A stretch of 64,000 nucleotides of DNA from CAISIP01 sp031396205 (GTDB lineage: Bacteria; Pseudomonadota; Gammaproteobacteria; Burkholderiales; Burkholderiaceae_C): contig JANNKH010000103.1 of assembly GCA_031396205.1 (NCBI GenBank), positions 62,001 through 126,000 on the forward strand, given 5' to 3'. The notes beneath the pieces are model-generated. The model was not told the DNA's origin, did not search any database, and saw only the letters and a list, made by a program, of their open reading frames with translations. Numbering within the stretch: position 1 is the first letter of the stretch; the number at the start of each line of letters is the position of its first letter. Position numbers and translations under genes: made by a program. This document shows positions 8,922-17,022 of this stretch, in pieces.

Positions 8922-9140
8922 TCAGTCCCTGAAGCCGAGGTCGGCCGACCAGCGCCGCGCCGCCTGCACGACCAGGCCCAGGCGCTGAAAGCTGACCAGG
9001 TAGCGATGCGACTTGGCGGCGCTCATGCCGGCCGCGGCGGCCAGGTCGCGCAGCATCAAAGGTCCGATTGCGCGCGCCAGCGCGTCGAGCAGCGCGAAGC
9101 CGACTTCGACCGATTGAATGCCGGCGCGGGCCTTGTGCAT
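8922..9140 (-). pseudogene. Truncated IclR family regulator (DNA-binding domain only)
   Basis: A 72-residue frame holding only the winged-helix N-terminus of an IclR regulator: IQSVEVGFALLDALARA, MLRDLAAAAGMSAAKSHRYL, then VSFQRLGLVVQ. Family members continue through a linker of the SGRYDLG type into a 170-residue effector domain. Here the trace of that linker (RWSADLGF) ends in a stop and no effector domain follows. The gene is divergent from the FAH family gene at 9256, the usual place for its regulator. It is either a remnant or a small DNA-binding protein without ligand control. I favour a remnant. Confidence 0.65.
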
Positions 9141-9255
9141 AATCTCGAACAGTGGTGGTTTCGATTGGTTGATTCAGTTTAACAATGCGGCATTGCCCAG
9201 GGTGCGCTGCCGGACAAGCCCGTGGCCACTGCGAACAGATCACTCCCACCGCCCC

Positions 9256-10263
9256 ATGAAACTTGCCACCTACAAAGACGGCTCGCGCGACGGCCAGTTG
9301 GTCGTGGTCTCGCGCGACCTCGGCTCCGCGCATTATGCGACCGGCATTGCCGACCGCCTGCAATCGGTGCTGGACGACTGGAATTTCATGTCGCCGCAGC
9401 TGCAAGACCTATACGACACACTGAACCAGGGCAAGGCCCGGCATGCGTTTGCGTTCGATCCGCGCCAGTGCATGGCGCCGTTGCCGCGGGCCTACCAGTG
9501 GGCCGATGGCTCGGCCTACCTGAACCATGTGGAACTGGTGCGGGCGGCGCGCGATAGCGCGGTGCCGGAGTCGTTTTACGCCGACCCACTGATGTACCAG
9601 GGCGGCAGCGACGATTTCATCGGACCTTGTGACGATGTGGTGTGCGCCTCGGAGTCGTTCGGCATTGATTTCGAGGCAGAAATTGCCGTCATCACCGGTG
9701 ATGTGCCCATGGGTGCCACGCCCGAACGCGCGCTGGACGGCATCCGATTGGCCATGCTGGTCAACGACGTCAGCCTGCGCAACCTGGTCCCCGGCGAACT
9801 GGCCAAGGGTTTTGGATTTCTGCAGAGCAAGCCGGCCACCGCGTTCAGCCCGGTGGCGGTGACGCTGGACGAGTTCGGTAATGCCTGGAGCAAGGGCCGG
9901 CTCAACCTGGTGCTGCAATCGATCTGGAACGGCCGCAAGGTGGGCATGTGCGATGCCGGCCCGGAGATGACGTTCCATTTCGGACAGCTGATCGCCCACC
10001 TGTGCAAGACCCGCAATGTGCGCGCCGGCTCGATCATTGGTAGCGGCACCGTCAGCAACAAGGGCGTTGCGGTCAAGGGCCGTACGGATTGGCCCAAGGG
10101 CTATAGCTGCATCGCTGAAAAGCGGGCGATCGAAACCATCCAGGATGGCAAGCCGTCGACCGAATTCATGCGCTACGGGGACACGATCCGGATCGAGATG
10201 AAGGGGCGCGATGGGCAGTCGGTGTTTGGCGCGATAGACCAGACGGTGGTAGCGCCACGCTGA
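9256..10263 (+). CDS. Fumarylacetoacetate hydrolase (FAH) family protein
   Basis: A 335-residue enzyme starting at MKLATYKDGSRDGQLV. The FAH fold is shown by FGIDFEAEIAVITGDVP (metal-binding acidic residues), MLVNDVSLRNLVPGE, KGFGFLQSKPATAFSPVAV and the C-terminal GSIIGSGTVSNKG. Members cleave C-C bonds in diketo acids (fumarylacetoacetate, acylpyruvates) or catalyse related steps in aromatic breakdown, using a divalent cation. The sequence follows the longer bacterial type found in beta-proteobacterial homogentisate and other aromatic pathways. No other aromatic pathway gene is adjacent, so the substrate is open. Its likely regulator, the divergent IclR gene, is truncated. Confidence 0.88.
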   Translation: MKLATYKDGSRDGQLVVVSRDLGSAHYATGIADRLQSVLDDWNFMSPQLQDLYDTLNQGKARHAFAFDPRQCMAPLPRAYQWADGSAYLNHVELVRAARDSAVPESFYADPLMYQGGSDDFIGPCDDVVCASESFGIDFEAEIAVITGDVPMGATPERALDGIRLAMLVNDVSLRNLVPGELAKGFGFLQSKPATAFSPVAVTLDEFGNAWSKGRLNLVLQSIWNGRKVGMCDAGPEMTFHFGQLIAHLCKTRNVRAGSIIGSGTVSNKGVAVKGRTDWPKGYSCIAEKRAIETIQDGKPSTEFMRYGDTIRIEMKGRDGQSVFGAIDQTVVAPR

Positions 10264-10404
10264 CGGGCCTCGCGGATGCAGCGACCCGCTGGCCCAGCCC
10301 GGTTTACCAACGCGTGTGGCTTGAGGCAGCCGCCGGGCCAGGATCGAGGGTGGTTCTGCGTGTGCAGTTGTGCGTTGCCGGGGAGACCTTCCGGCTTGTT
10401 TCCG

Positions 10405-11001
10405 CTACGGTAGCTGAACGATGAATTGCCTGATCCCGCGGAGCAGCATTTCAACCGCCACTGCCACCAGAATCAACCCCATCAACCGCTCGACTGCGAT
10501 CACGAAGCGTTCGCCCAGCACTTTCTGGATGCGTTCGGCCAGTACCAGCACGATGGCGCACACCAGCATCGTGACGCTGAGCGCTGCGATCCATTCCAGC
10601 CGGCGCTCGGGCGCCTCCGACACCAGCAGCATGACCGTGGCCAGGGCCGATGGCCCGGCCAGCGCCGGAACCGCCAGCGGCACAATCAGCGGCTCACCGG
10701 CGATGGCCGATTCGGGCTCCTGCGGATTGGGAAAAACCATGCGCAGGGCGATCAGGAACAGGATCACGCCGCCGGCAATCTGTAGCGACAGGCCACTGAG
10801 GTTCATCACCCGCAGAAAAGCGTCGCCGATGAACATGAAGATCAAGAGCAACGTGAACGCGATCATCACCTCGCGCAGGATCACCCAGGAGCGGCGCTCC
10901 GGCGCTACATGGCGCAGCGCGTTGGCGAAGATCGGGATGCTGCCGAACGGGTCGGTGATCAGCAATAGCAGAACGGTGGCCGAGGCGAAGGTATAGGACA
11001 T
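10405..11001 (-). CDS. MarC family integral membrane protein
   Basis: About 198 residues with six predicted helices. The first, FASATVLLLLITDPFGSIPI, carries the DP-G-PIF pattern typical of MarC; GLSLQIAGGVILFLIALRM and PLAVPALAGPSALATVMLL are the other conserved segments. The start is set at the second Met (MSYTFAS, 11001), as in most homologues; a start at 11019 is possible. The family's role is unresolved: the name comes from an old link to multiple antibiotic resistance that was not confirmed, and some members are annotated as amino-acid (NAAT) transporters. It is a single gene, with no operon partner visible. Confidence 0.88.
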   Translation of the reverse strand: MSYTFASATVLLLLITDPFGSIPIFANALRHVAPERRSWVILREVMIAFTLLLIFMFIGDAFLRVMNLSGLSLQIAGGVILFLIALRMVFPNPQEPESAIAGEPLIVPLAVPALAGPSALATVMLLVSEAPERRLEWIAALSVTMLVCAIVLVLAERIQKVLGERFVIAVERLMGLILVAVAVEMLLRGIRQFIVQLP

Positions 11002-11096
11002 GGCGCGAGTTGCCGCCATGGTATCCGTTTACGGACGGGTGTCGGGCGCCTTTCCGCCGAAACCGAGCGCGCCTTTCGGCTGCGATGGCGCAGGGC

Positions 11097-11468
11097 TCAA
11101 GCCGTTGGCTTGGCGTGCTCCAGCTTCTCCTGGCAGGCGATGCAGCGCAGCGCCTGCGGAGAGACCTGCAGGCGCTGGATCGGAATTTCGACGCCGCAAT
11201 CCATGCAGTCGCCATAGACGCCGGCGTCCATGCGCTTGAGCGCCAGGTCGATGGTGCGAATCGCGGCCGTTTCATGCTCATCCATCGCGAACTCCATCTC
11301 GCGGTCGGTGGCGACCTGCGCCCGTGAGTCCTCGATGAGCCCGAAGTGCTCCGCCGAAGCGGTACTACGGTCCACGTCGCCGCCCCGTAGGCGAGCCAAT
11401 TGTTCGAGCAGTTCCTGGCGTTGTTGCTGCAACTGCTGCCTGAATGCCTGCATCTGCTTCTTGTTCAT
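11097..11468 (-). CDS. DksA/TraR family zinc-finger protein
   Basis: A 123-residue protein with an N-terminal coiled coil (about residues 4-80, including QMQAFRQQLQQQRQELLEQL) and a C4 zinc finger, Cys88, Cys91, Cys109 and Cys112. The family inserts its coiled coil into the RNA polymerase secondary channel and changes promoter use with ppGpp. The protein is shorter than E. coli DksA (151 residues), and I do not see the DxxDxA coiled-coil tip motif exactly, so it may be a secondary DksA-like factor. GAGG upstream of ATG 11468 supports the start. Confidence 0.85.
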   Translation of the reverse strand: MNKKQMQAFRQQLQQQRQELLEQLARLRGGDVDRSTASAEHFGLIEDSRAQVATDREMEFAMDEHETAAIRTIDLALKRMDAGVYGDCMDCGVEIPIQRLQVSPQALRCIACQEKLEHAKPTA

Positions 11469-11720
11469 GGAATACCTCGCCAAATAAGATGTCTGCATCA
11501 TGCGCCGCGACACACGCCAATACCTTGACCCCGGTCAACGGGCCCCCAAGCCCGGCAGGCAGATGCCACCGGCCGCAAGTCCGAATGGCGACCGTCGCGC
11601 AATGGGGCAGGGACGTTGCAAACACTATACGCGGACTGCAGTTGCCGGAACCCGAGTGGCGCGCGTTGTTGTTGATCGCGGGCCGATCGACCGCCAGCCA
11701 CCGGGTCGATAATCAACCGC

Positions 11721-12077
11721 ATGCTTACGCTGCGCCATCGCCACACATTCGCCCGCTGCGTGCTGGTGTGGTTTGCACTCGCGCTGGGCGCGGCCGCGGC
11801 TGCGCCTCTGGTGCGCCCGCAGGCGCAGCAACAGGTGTGCACCGCCGCAGGCGTTTTCACGTTCGTGGGCGTGGACGAAGACGGCCCCGCGCGCGGAGCC
11901 GGGCAGTTGCACGACTGCCCGTTGTGCATACTGGCAACTGCGCCGCCGCCCCAAGGCCATGGGGCTGTCGAGCCGCAGGCGCCAGGCGTGGTTTTGTTGC
12001 CCGCCGCTGTGCAAGCGCATACGGCGTCCCGTGCCGCTCCGGCATTGCCCGCCCGCGGGCCGCCCGCGATCGCCTGA
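11721..12077 (+). CDS. DUF2946 family protein
   Basis: A 118-residue exported or anchored protein with an N-terminal hydrophobic segment (CVLVWFALALGAAAAAP). The mature part has VCTAAGVFTFVGVD and then HDCPLCILATAPPP, the CxxC-type motif of DUF2946. Members are often encoded beside copper transport or copper chaperone genes, and here the next gene is a PCu(A)C chaperone 95 bases downstream. A metal-handling role is inferred from the cysteines and that neighbour, not shown. The upstream 207 bases (11514-11720), between this gene and the divergent dksA-like gene, should contain both promoters. Confidence 0.7.
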   Translation: MLTLRHRHTFARCVLVWFALALGAAAAAPLVRPQAQQQVCTAAGVFTFVGVDEDGPARGAGQLHDCPLCILATAPPPQGHGAVEPQAPGVVLLPAAVQAHTASRAAPALPARGPPAIA

Positions 12078-12172
12078 TTCCCGACATGCCGCCTGGCCGG
12101 TTGCCATCGCAAGGCGTCAGGCTTGCCGGCCCCTGGCCGCGTTTCTCACAACCAACCACTACACGATTCAAT

Positions 12173-12628
12173 ATGAAGTTCTTGCCATTTTTCGCCGCCA
12201 CCGCATTGCTTGCCGGTTTCGCCACGTCAGCCCCCGCTCAGACCGTCGACATCGAGCACGCCTGGGTCCGCATGGCCGTGCCGGGCCAAAATTCCACGGG
12301 CGCATTCATGACCCTTACCGCGCGCCAAGATACCCGCCTGGTGGCAGTTGTGAGCCCGGTCGCGGGCGTCGCCGAAGTCCATGCGATGACGATGGATGGC
12401 GGCGTCATGAAAATGCGCGCCATCGACGGGGGCCTAGCGTTGCCGGCCGGCAAGCCGGTCGAACTCAAGCCCGGCGGTTTCCATCTGATGCTGATGGACC
12501 TCAAGGCGGCGTTGCCCAAGGACAGCACCGTGCCGCTGACGCTCGTGTTCAAGGATGGCAAGGACGTGGAGAGCCGGCTCGAGCTCAAACTTCCGGTCGC
12601 GGCCACCGCGATGGCACACAAGCACTGA
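12173..12628 (+). CDS. Copper chaperone PCu(A)C
   Basis: A 151-residue periplasmic copper chaperone. The signal peptide ends near residue 23 (TSAPAQ). The mature domain holds the PCu(A)C copper site: His70 and Met81 in the HAMTMDGGVMKMR region and the pair His104, Met106 in GGFHLMLMDL. A histidine-containing tail (MAHKH) may add affinity. Such proteins deliver Cu(I) to the CuA or CuB centres of cytochrome oxidases. The gene follows a DUF2946 gene, which supports a small copper unit. Confidence 0.9.
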   Translation: MKFLPFFAATALLAGFATSAPAQTVDIEHAWVRMAVPGQNSTGAFMTLTARQDTRLVAVVSPVAGVAEVHAMTMDGGVMKMRAIDGGLALPAGKPVELKPGGFHLMLMDLKAALPKDSTVPLTLVFKDGKDVESRLELKLPVAATAMAHKH

Positions 12629-12645
12629 CCCGTCGGTGCTGCGCA

Positions 12646-12666
12646 GGCGCTGCCCCGCGCAGCGCC
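12646..12666. terminator. GC-rich hairpin after the copper chaperone gene (possible terminator)
   Basis: A perfect 8-bp stem (GGCGCTGC / GCAGCGCC) with a five-base loop begins 17 bases after the PCu(A)C stop. There is no uridine run after it, so it does not meet the usual rho-independent rule. It could slow or protect transcript ends between this gene and phaM. Confidence 0.35.
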
Positions 12667-12751
12667 TTGCGGGTCTTCGCCGATCGCCAGCGCCGGTGCA
12701 TTGCGGTAAGCTGTCGTCGGGCCAATCGCGGCCAGGCATCCAGGAGACACC

Positions 12752-13420
12752 ATGGGCGACACAAACGGCAATGGCTTTGGCAAATTCGTGCCGGGCTTTG
12801 ACTTTCTGCAAAACCTGGCCAAGGGCGCAACCCAGTCGATACCGCAGATTCCCAATCTGGCGAATTGGGTATCACCGTCGCTGAACCTCGAGGAACTCGA
12901 AAAGCGGATCGAGGAACTGCGCGCCGTTCATTTCTGGTTGGAACAAAATTCCCGCGCGCTGGGCGCGACGATCCAGGCGCTGGAAGTGCAGAAAATGACC
13001 CTGGCGACGCTCAAGGGCATGAACTTCAATATCGGCGATGTCGCCAACGCGTTCAAACTCAAGGCGGCCGACTCGTTGGCCAGTGGCGTGCAAATGGCGA
13101 CCGAGCGGGCCGCAAGCACGGCCAGGACGATTTCGAGTGCGGCCTCCGCGGTGAGCGGCGTCGCGAAATCCGGCGACAAGAACAAAAAGCCGTCTGGCGG
13201 AGTCGCCCGTCTGGTCGATCCGTTGCAATTGTGGGGCTCGCTGACGCAGCAATTCCAGCAGATCGCCGCCAGCGCGATGCAGGACGCAACGCGCAAGACC
13301 GCCGTCGATGTGACCCGCAACATGGGGGCGGGACTGGCCAAGGAGGCGATGAAGGCGGGCAAGAAGGCCGTTGGCGCGCGCAAGACCGCGCGCAAGACCG
13401 TGCCCCGGAGCAAGCCCTGA
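12752..13420 (+). CDS. phaM: PHA granule multifunctional regulator PhaM
   Basis: A 222-residue PhaM family protein. The N-terminal GKFVPGFDFLQNLAKGA, the ELEKRIEELRAVHFWLEQN block and the LEVQKMTLATLKGMN segment are the conserved features. A lysine/arginine/alanine-rich C-terminus (about 195-222) ending in SKP resembles the DNA-binding tail of Ralstonia eutropha PhaM. In that species PhaM binds PHA synthase, activates it and attaches granules to the nucleoid. AGGAG sits ahead of the ATG. The stop overlaps the start of the FIST gene (ATGA), so both are translated together. With the phasin at 40397 it shows that this organism makes PHA. Confidence 0.92.
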   Translation: MGDTNGNGFGKFVPGFDFLQNLAKGATQSIPQIPNLANWVSPSLNLEELEKRIEELRAVHFWLEQNSRALGATIQALEVQKMTLATLKGMNFNIGDVANAFKLKAADSLASGVQMATERAASTARTISSAASAVSGVAKSGDKNKKPSGGVARLVDPLQLWGSLTQQFQQIAASAMQDATRKTAVDVTRNMGAGLAKEAMKAGKKAVGARKTARKTVPRSKP

Positions 13421-14688
13421 TGCCCCTGTTCCCGCACGGGCATGCCACGCATCCGCAGTGGGGCATGGCCGCCGGCCTGGTGTTGGCACAGCTGCGCGCG
13501 CAGATGGCGCTGCCCGGTTATGCGAAGGCGCCCACGCTGGCCTTGTTGTATGTCACCGACCACTACGCCGGCGCGGCCCAGGACATTCTTGACCACCTTA
13601 GCGCCGAGTTGCCGGGCGTGACCGACTGGTCGGGTACGGTCGGGGTTGGCGTGTCGGCGAGTAATGTCGAATATTTCGACGAGCCGGCGATGGTCGTCAT
13701 GTTGTGCGAATTGCCCAGCGACCAATACCGGGTTTTTTCCGGCGTGGCGCCCTTGGGTCTGGGATTCGAGGCGCATACCGCGCTGGTGCATGTCGACCCC
13801 GCCACCCATGACCTGGCCGAACTGGTGCAGGAAATGGCGAGCCGCACAGCGTCAGGCTATCTGTTTGGCGGCTTGTCGGCCAGTCGTAGTCAAACCGTCC
13901 AGTTTGCGATCGCCGGTGACGGCAATATCCGTGGCCAGGGTCTGGCGCGCGGCGTTTTCAGCGGCGGGCTGAGCGGGGTTGCGTTTGGCCCCGATGTGCA
14001 ACTGGTGTCGCGGGTCACCCAGGGTTGCCAGCCGATCTCGGGTTTTCGCACGGTTACCAAGGCTGACCAGAACCTGGTTGTGGCGATCAACGGTGAGGCG
14101 GCGCTCGATGTGCTGATGCGCGAACTCAATGTATCACTGGACCGCCCCGAGGCGGCGTTGGCCGCGATCCGTGCTACTTTGGTGGGCCTGGTGCGCGGCG
14201 CGGCCGCCGATGGCGCGCAGGCCCTCGGACGCGGGGGCAATTTTGGCAGTGACGTGATCGTGCGCCACATCATCGGACTGGACCCGGCCCGGCGCGGCAT
14301 CGCCATTTCCGACCAGGTGGCCAACGGCGCGCAGCTGGCTTTTTGCCAGCGCAACGTGCAGGCGGCGCGCTCCGACCTGATCCGTATCTGCGCCGAAATA
14401 CGCGAAGAACTCGAGCCATTGGAGCTGACCATGGAGACGGCCACCGCGCTGGCCGCTTTCGGTGCCGAGGCCGCGCCCCACCCGGCCCGAGGTATCGCCG
14501 GCGCGGTGTATGTCAGTTGCTCTGGTCGCGGCGGGCCGCATTTTGGCGGGCCCAGCGCCGAATTGCAGATCGTGCGCCGGGCGCTGGGTGATGTGCCACT
14601 GGTTGGATTTTTTGCCGGCGGCGAGATCGCCCGCCACCATTTGTACGGCTACACCGGTGTGCTGACCGTGTTTGCCCAGCGCGATTGA
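13420..14688 (+). CDS. FIST N- and C-domain sensory protein
   Basis: A 422-residue protein with FIST_N (about residues 30-220) and FIST_C (about 230-400) domains. Markers are GVTDWSGTVGVGVSASNVEY, SGYLFGGLSASRSQTVQFA and the C-terminal VYVSCSGRGGPHFGGPSAEL followed by VPLVGFFAGGEIARHH. FIST domains are thought to bind small ligands such as amino acids in signal transduction, and stand-alone versions like this one exist without output domains. It overlaps phaM by four bases. That coupling is notable and might mean that granule formation answers to a ligand, but this is only inference from position. Confidence 0.87.
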   Translation: MPLFPHGHATHPQWGMAAGLVLAQLRAQMALPGYAKAPTLALLYVTDHYAGAAQDILDHLSAELPGVTDWSGTVGVGVSASNVEYFDEPAMVVMLCELPSDQYRVFSGVAPLGLGFEAHTALVHVDPATHDLAELVQEMASRTASGYLFGGLSASRSQTVQFAIAGDGNIRGQGLARGVFSGGLSGVAFGPDVQLVSRVTQGCQPISGFRTVTKADQNLVVAINGEAALDVLMRELNVSLDRPEAALAAIRATLVGLVRGAAADGAQALGRGGNFGSDVIVRHIIGLDPARRGIAISDQVANGAQLAFCQRNVQAARSDLIRICAEIREELEPLELTMETATALAAFGAEAAPHPARGIAGAVYVSCSGRGGPHFGGPSAELQIVRRALGDVPLVGFFAGGEIARHHLYGYTGVLTVFAQRD

Positions 14689-14764
14689 CGCCGGCGCTCG
14701 CTGTTGGCAAGCAGCGTTCAACCGGGCGCTGACGAAGCGCACCACCCTTAGCCCAGGAGACGCG

Positions 14765-15976
14765 GTGACAGACAAAGTAGTGGTGAAGAACCTGCACAAA
14801 GTGTTCGGCGCGCGACCACAGCAGGCGATGGACATGCTGCGCCAGGGTCTGGACAAGGACGCGATTTTTCGACAGACCGGACAGGTGGTCGGAGTGCAGG
14901 ACGCCAACTTTTCGGTCCGTGAAGGTGAGGTTTTCGTATTGATGGGGTTGTCCGGCTCGGGCAAGTCGACCCTGATTCGCCTGCTCAACCGCCTGGTCGA
15001 GCCGACCCATGGCCAGGTGCTGGTCGGGGGGCGGGATGTGGCGGCCATGGGCAATCGCGAACTGGTGGAACTGCGCCGCAAGGACCTGGCGATGGTGTTC
15101 CAGTCCTTCGCCTTGCTGCCCCACCGCACAGTGCTGCGCAATACCGCGTTTGGACTCGAAGTGGCCGGCGTGGACCGCCGCACCCGCGAGCGGCGGTCGA
15201 TGGAGGTACTCGAACAGGTCGGGCTGGCGGCCTTTGCACACAAGCGGCCGGACGAACTCTCGGGTGGCATGCAGCAGCGCGTGGGGCTGGCCCGGGCACT
15301 GGCGGTGGACCCGACGCTGATGCTGATGGACGAGGCGTTTTCCGCGCTGGACCCGCTCAAGCGCACCGAGATGCAGGATCTGTTGCTGCAACTGCAGCGC
15401 GAACAGCAGCGCACCATCATCTTCGTGTCGCATGACCTGGACGAGGCGTTTCGCATCGGCGACCGGATTGCGATCATGAAAGGCGGCGCCATCGTGCAGA
15501 TCGGCGCGCCCGACGAAATCCTGCGCCATCCGGGCGATGCCTATGTCGAGGCCTTCTTCAAGGGTGTGGACGTCAAGAAATACCTGCTGGCGCGAGACAT
15601 CGCGCGCGCCGGCGCTTTGCCGTCACTGCAGAGCGGCCCCGACGGCGCTGCCGATCTGGTGCAGGGCTTGCAGCGCCTGCGCCAGGCAGGCAGCCAGTAT
15701 GGACTGGTGCTCGATGGCCAGGGCCGGTTGCAGGGCATGGTGTCGCGCGATTCACTGCAACTGGCGAGCGATGACGCAGCCACGGGCCTGGCCGCCGCAT
15801 TGCTGCCCAACGCGGCGCCGGTTGCCCATTCGCTGGAGCTCAACCGCCTGATCGGCCGTGTCGTCGCTTCCGACGGGCCGGTGCCGGTGGTGGACGACAC
15901 GGGCATCTGCCTGGGCGTAGTGACGCAAACCATGTTGCTGGAAAGATTTGCACAGGAGGAGGCTTCGCATGGATGA
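14765..15976 (+). CDS. Choline/glycine betaine ABC transporter ATP-binding protein (ProV/ChoV type)
   Basis: A 403-residue ATPase starting at GTG 14765 behind AGGAG. Walker A GLSGSGKST is at 61-69, the Q-loop at Gln113, the signature LSGGMQ at 165-170 and Walker B LMLMDE at 185-190. The region before Walker A (FGARPQQAMDMLRQG) and the CBS-like C-terminal domain (about 280-395) are typical of ProV/OpuAA-type quaternary amine importers, where CBS domains sense ionic strength. The permease starts eight bases before its stop. Placement at the head of the betaine/one-carbon block and homology to Rhizobium ChoV suggest choline or betaine as cargo. Confidence 0.92.
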   Translation: MTDKVVVKNLHKVFGARPQQAMDMLRQGLDKDAIFRQTGQVVGVQDANFSVREGEVFVLMGLSGSGKSTLIRLLNRLVEPTHGQVLVGGRDVAAMGNRELVELRRKDLAMVFQSFALLPHRTVLRNTAFGLEVAGVDRRTRERRSMEVLEQVGLAAFAHKRPDELSGGMQQRVGLARALAVDPTLMLMDEAFSALDPLKRTEMQDLLLQLQREQQRTIIFVSHDLDEAFRIGDRIAIMKGGAIVQIGAPDEILRHPGDAYVEAFFKGVDVKKYLLARDIARAGALPSLQSGPDGAADLVQGLQRLRQAGSQYGLVLDGQGRLQGMVSRDSLQLASDDAATGLAAALLPNAAPVAHSLELNRLIGRVVASDGPVPVVDDTGICLGVVTQTMLLERFAQEEASHG

Positions 15977-16844
15977 ATTCCTGCCGCTCGGCGAATGGGT
16001 CGATGTTGCACTCAGCCTGCTGATCGAGAACGATGCCGGCACACTCGCGCGCCTGGGCGCCAGCGTCGAGGCGCTGACCGAGTCGGTTGAATCGCTGTTG
16101 CTGGCCGCGCCGCGGTGGCTGGTTGCGGCCCTCTTCATCGCGACCGGTTTCTGGCGGGTCGGCTGGAAATTTGCGTTGTTCTGTGCGGCCTGCTTTGTCG
16201 TCATCATCGGCACCGGCTTCTGGCCGCAGACCATGGTCACACTGGCCCTGATCACCGCTGCCACGCTGATCAGCCTGCTGATCGGTCTGCCGCTGGGCTT
16301 GTGGATGGCCAAAAGCGACCGGGTCGCCGCCGTCGTGCGCCCGACGCTCGATTTCATGCAAACCATGCCGGCATTTGTGTACCTGATACCGGCCGCGATG
16401 CTGTTCGGTCTGGGCCGCGTGCCCGGCGTGCTGGCCACCGTCATCTTCGCGATGCCGCCGGTGGTGCGCCTGACCAACCTGGGCATTCGCCAGGTCAACA
16501 AAGAGCAGGTCGAGGCGGGCATCACTTTCGGCTGCACCCCGATGCAGGTGCTGGTCAAGGTGCAGATTCCGGGCGCGATGCCGTCCATCATGGCCGGCGT
16601 GAACCAGACCATAATGATGGCCCTGTCGATGGTCATCATCGCCTCGATGGTGGGTGCAGGCGGCCTGGGCAACGACGTGCTGGCCAGCATTCAGCGGCTC
16701 GATATCGGGCTGGGATTCGAGTCCGGCCTGGCCGTGGTGCTGCTGGCCATCATGCTGGACCGGATCACCGAGACCTTTGGCGCACAAGGGCCCCCCAAAA
16801 CCTGGCGCGAGCGGCTGGGGCTGGCGCCGAGATTCCCCGACTAG
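15969..16844 (+). CDS. Choline/glycine betaine ABC transporter permease (ProW/ChoW type)
   Basis: A 291-residue permease. The long N-terminal region precedes the core helices; FMQTMPAFVYLIPAAMLFG and AMPPVVRLTNLGIRQV match the conserved ProW/OpuAB segments, and QVEAGITFGCTPMQVLVKVQ is the EAA loop that contacts the ATPase. VNQTIMMALSMVIIASMVGA is the following core helix. It overlaps the ATPase gene by eight bases. The binding protein that completes the system is encoded at 24513, after the corrinoid genes. Confidence 0.92.
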   Translation: MDEFLPLGEWVDVALSLLIENDAGTLARLGASVEALTESVESLLLAAPRWLVAALFIATGFWRVGWKFALFCAACFVVIIGTGFWPQTMVTLALITAATLISLLIGLPLGLWMAKSDRVAAVVRPTLDFMQTMPAFVYLIPAAMLFGLGRVPGVLATVIFAMPPVVRLTNLGIRQVNKEQVEAGITFGCTPMQVLVKVQIPGAMPSIMAGVNQTIMMALSMVIIASMVGAGGLGNDVLASIQRLDIGLGFESGLAVVLLAIMLDRITETFGAQGPPKTWRERLGLAPRFPD

Positions 16845-17022
16845 GCCTATGGCTGAAGCGTCGCCTGCGCAACAGAATTTGACGGTTTCTGCCGGGATGC
16901 TGCTTTTTTCAGGTCGATTGCTGTCAAAATCCGACGCGTTTCACAACATTTCCGACCTATTCGGACTTGCTGCTGTTCCCCGTTGATGTCAATTTGTTGG
17001 CGCCAGGCCCTGGCGGAGCACC

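Noticed and set aside
8922..9140. Complete small DNA-binding regulator
   Set aside because: The sequence ends within the IclR linker motif rather than at a domain boundary, so a truncation is the simpler reading.
12646..12666. Strong rho-independent terminator after the copper chaperone gene
   Set aside because: The hairpin is perfect but no T-run follows, so it is listed only at low confidence.
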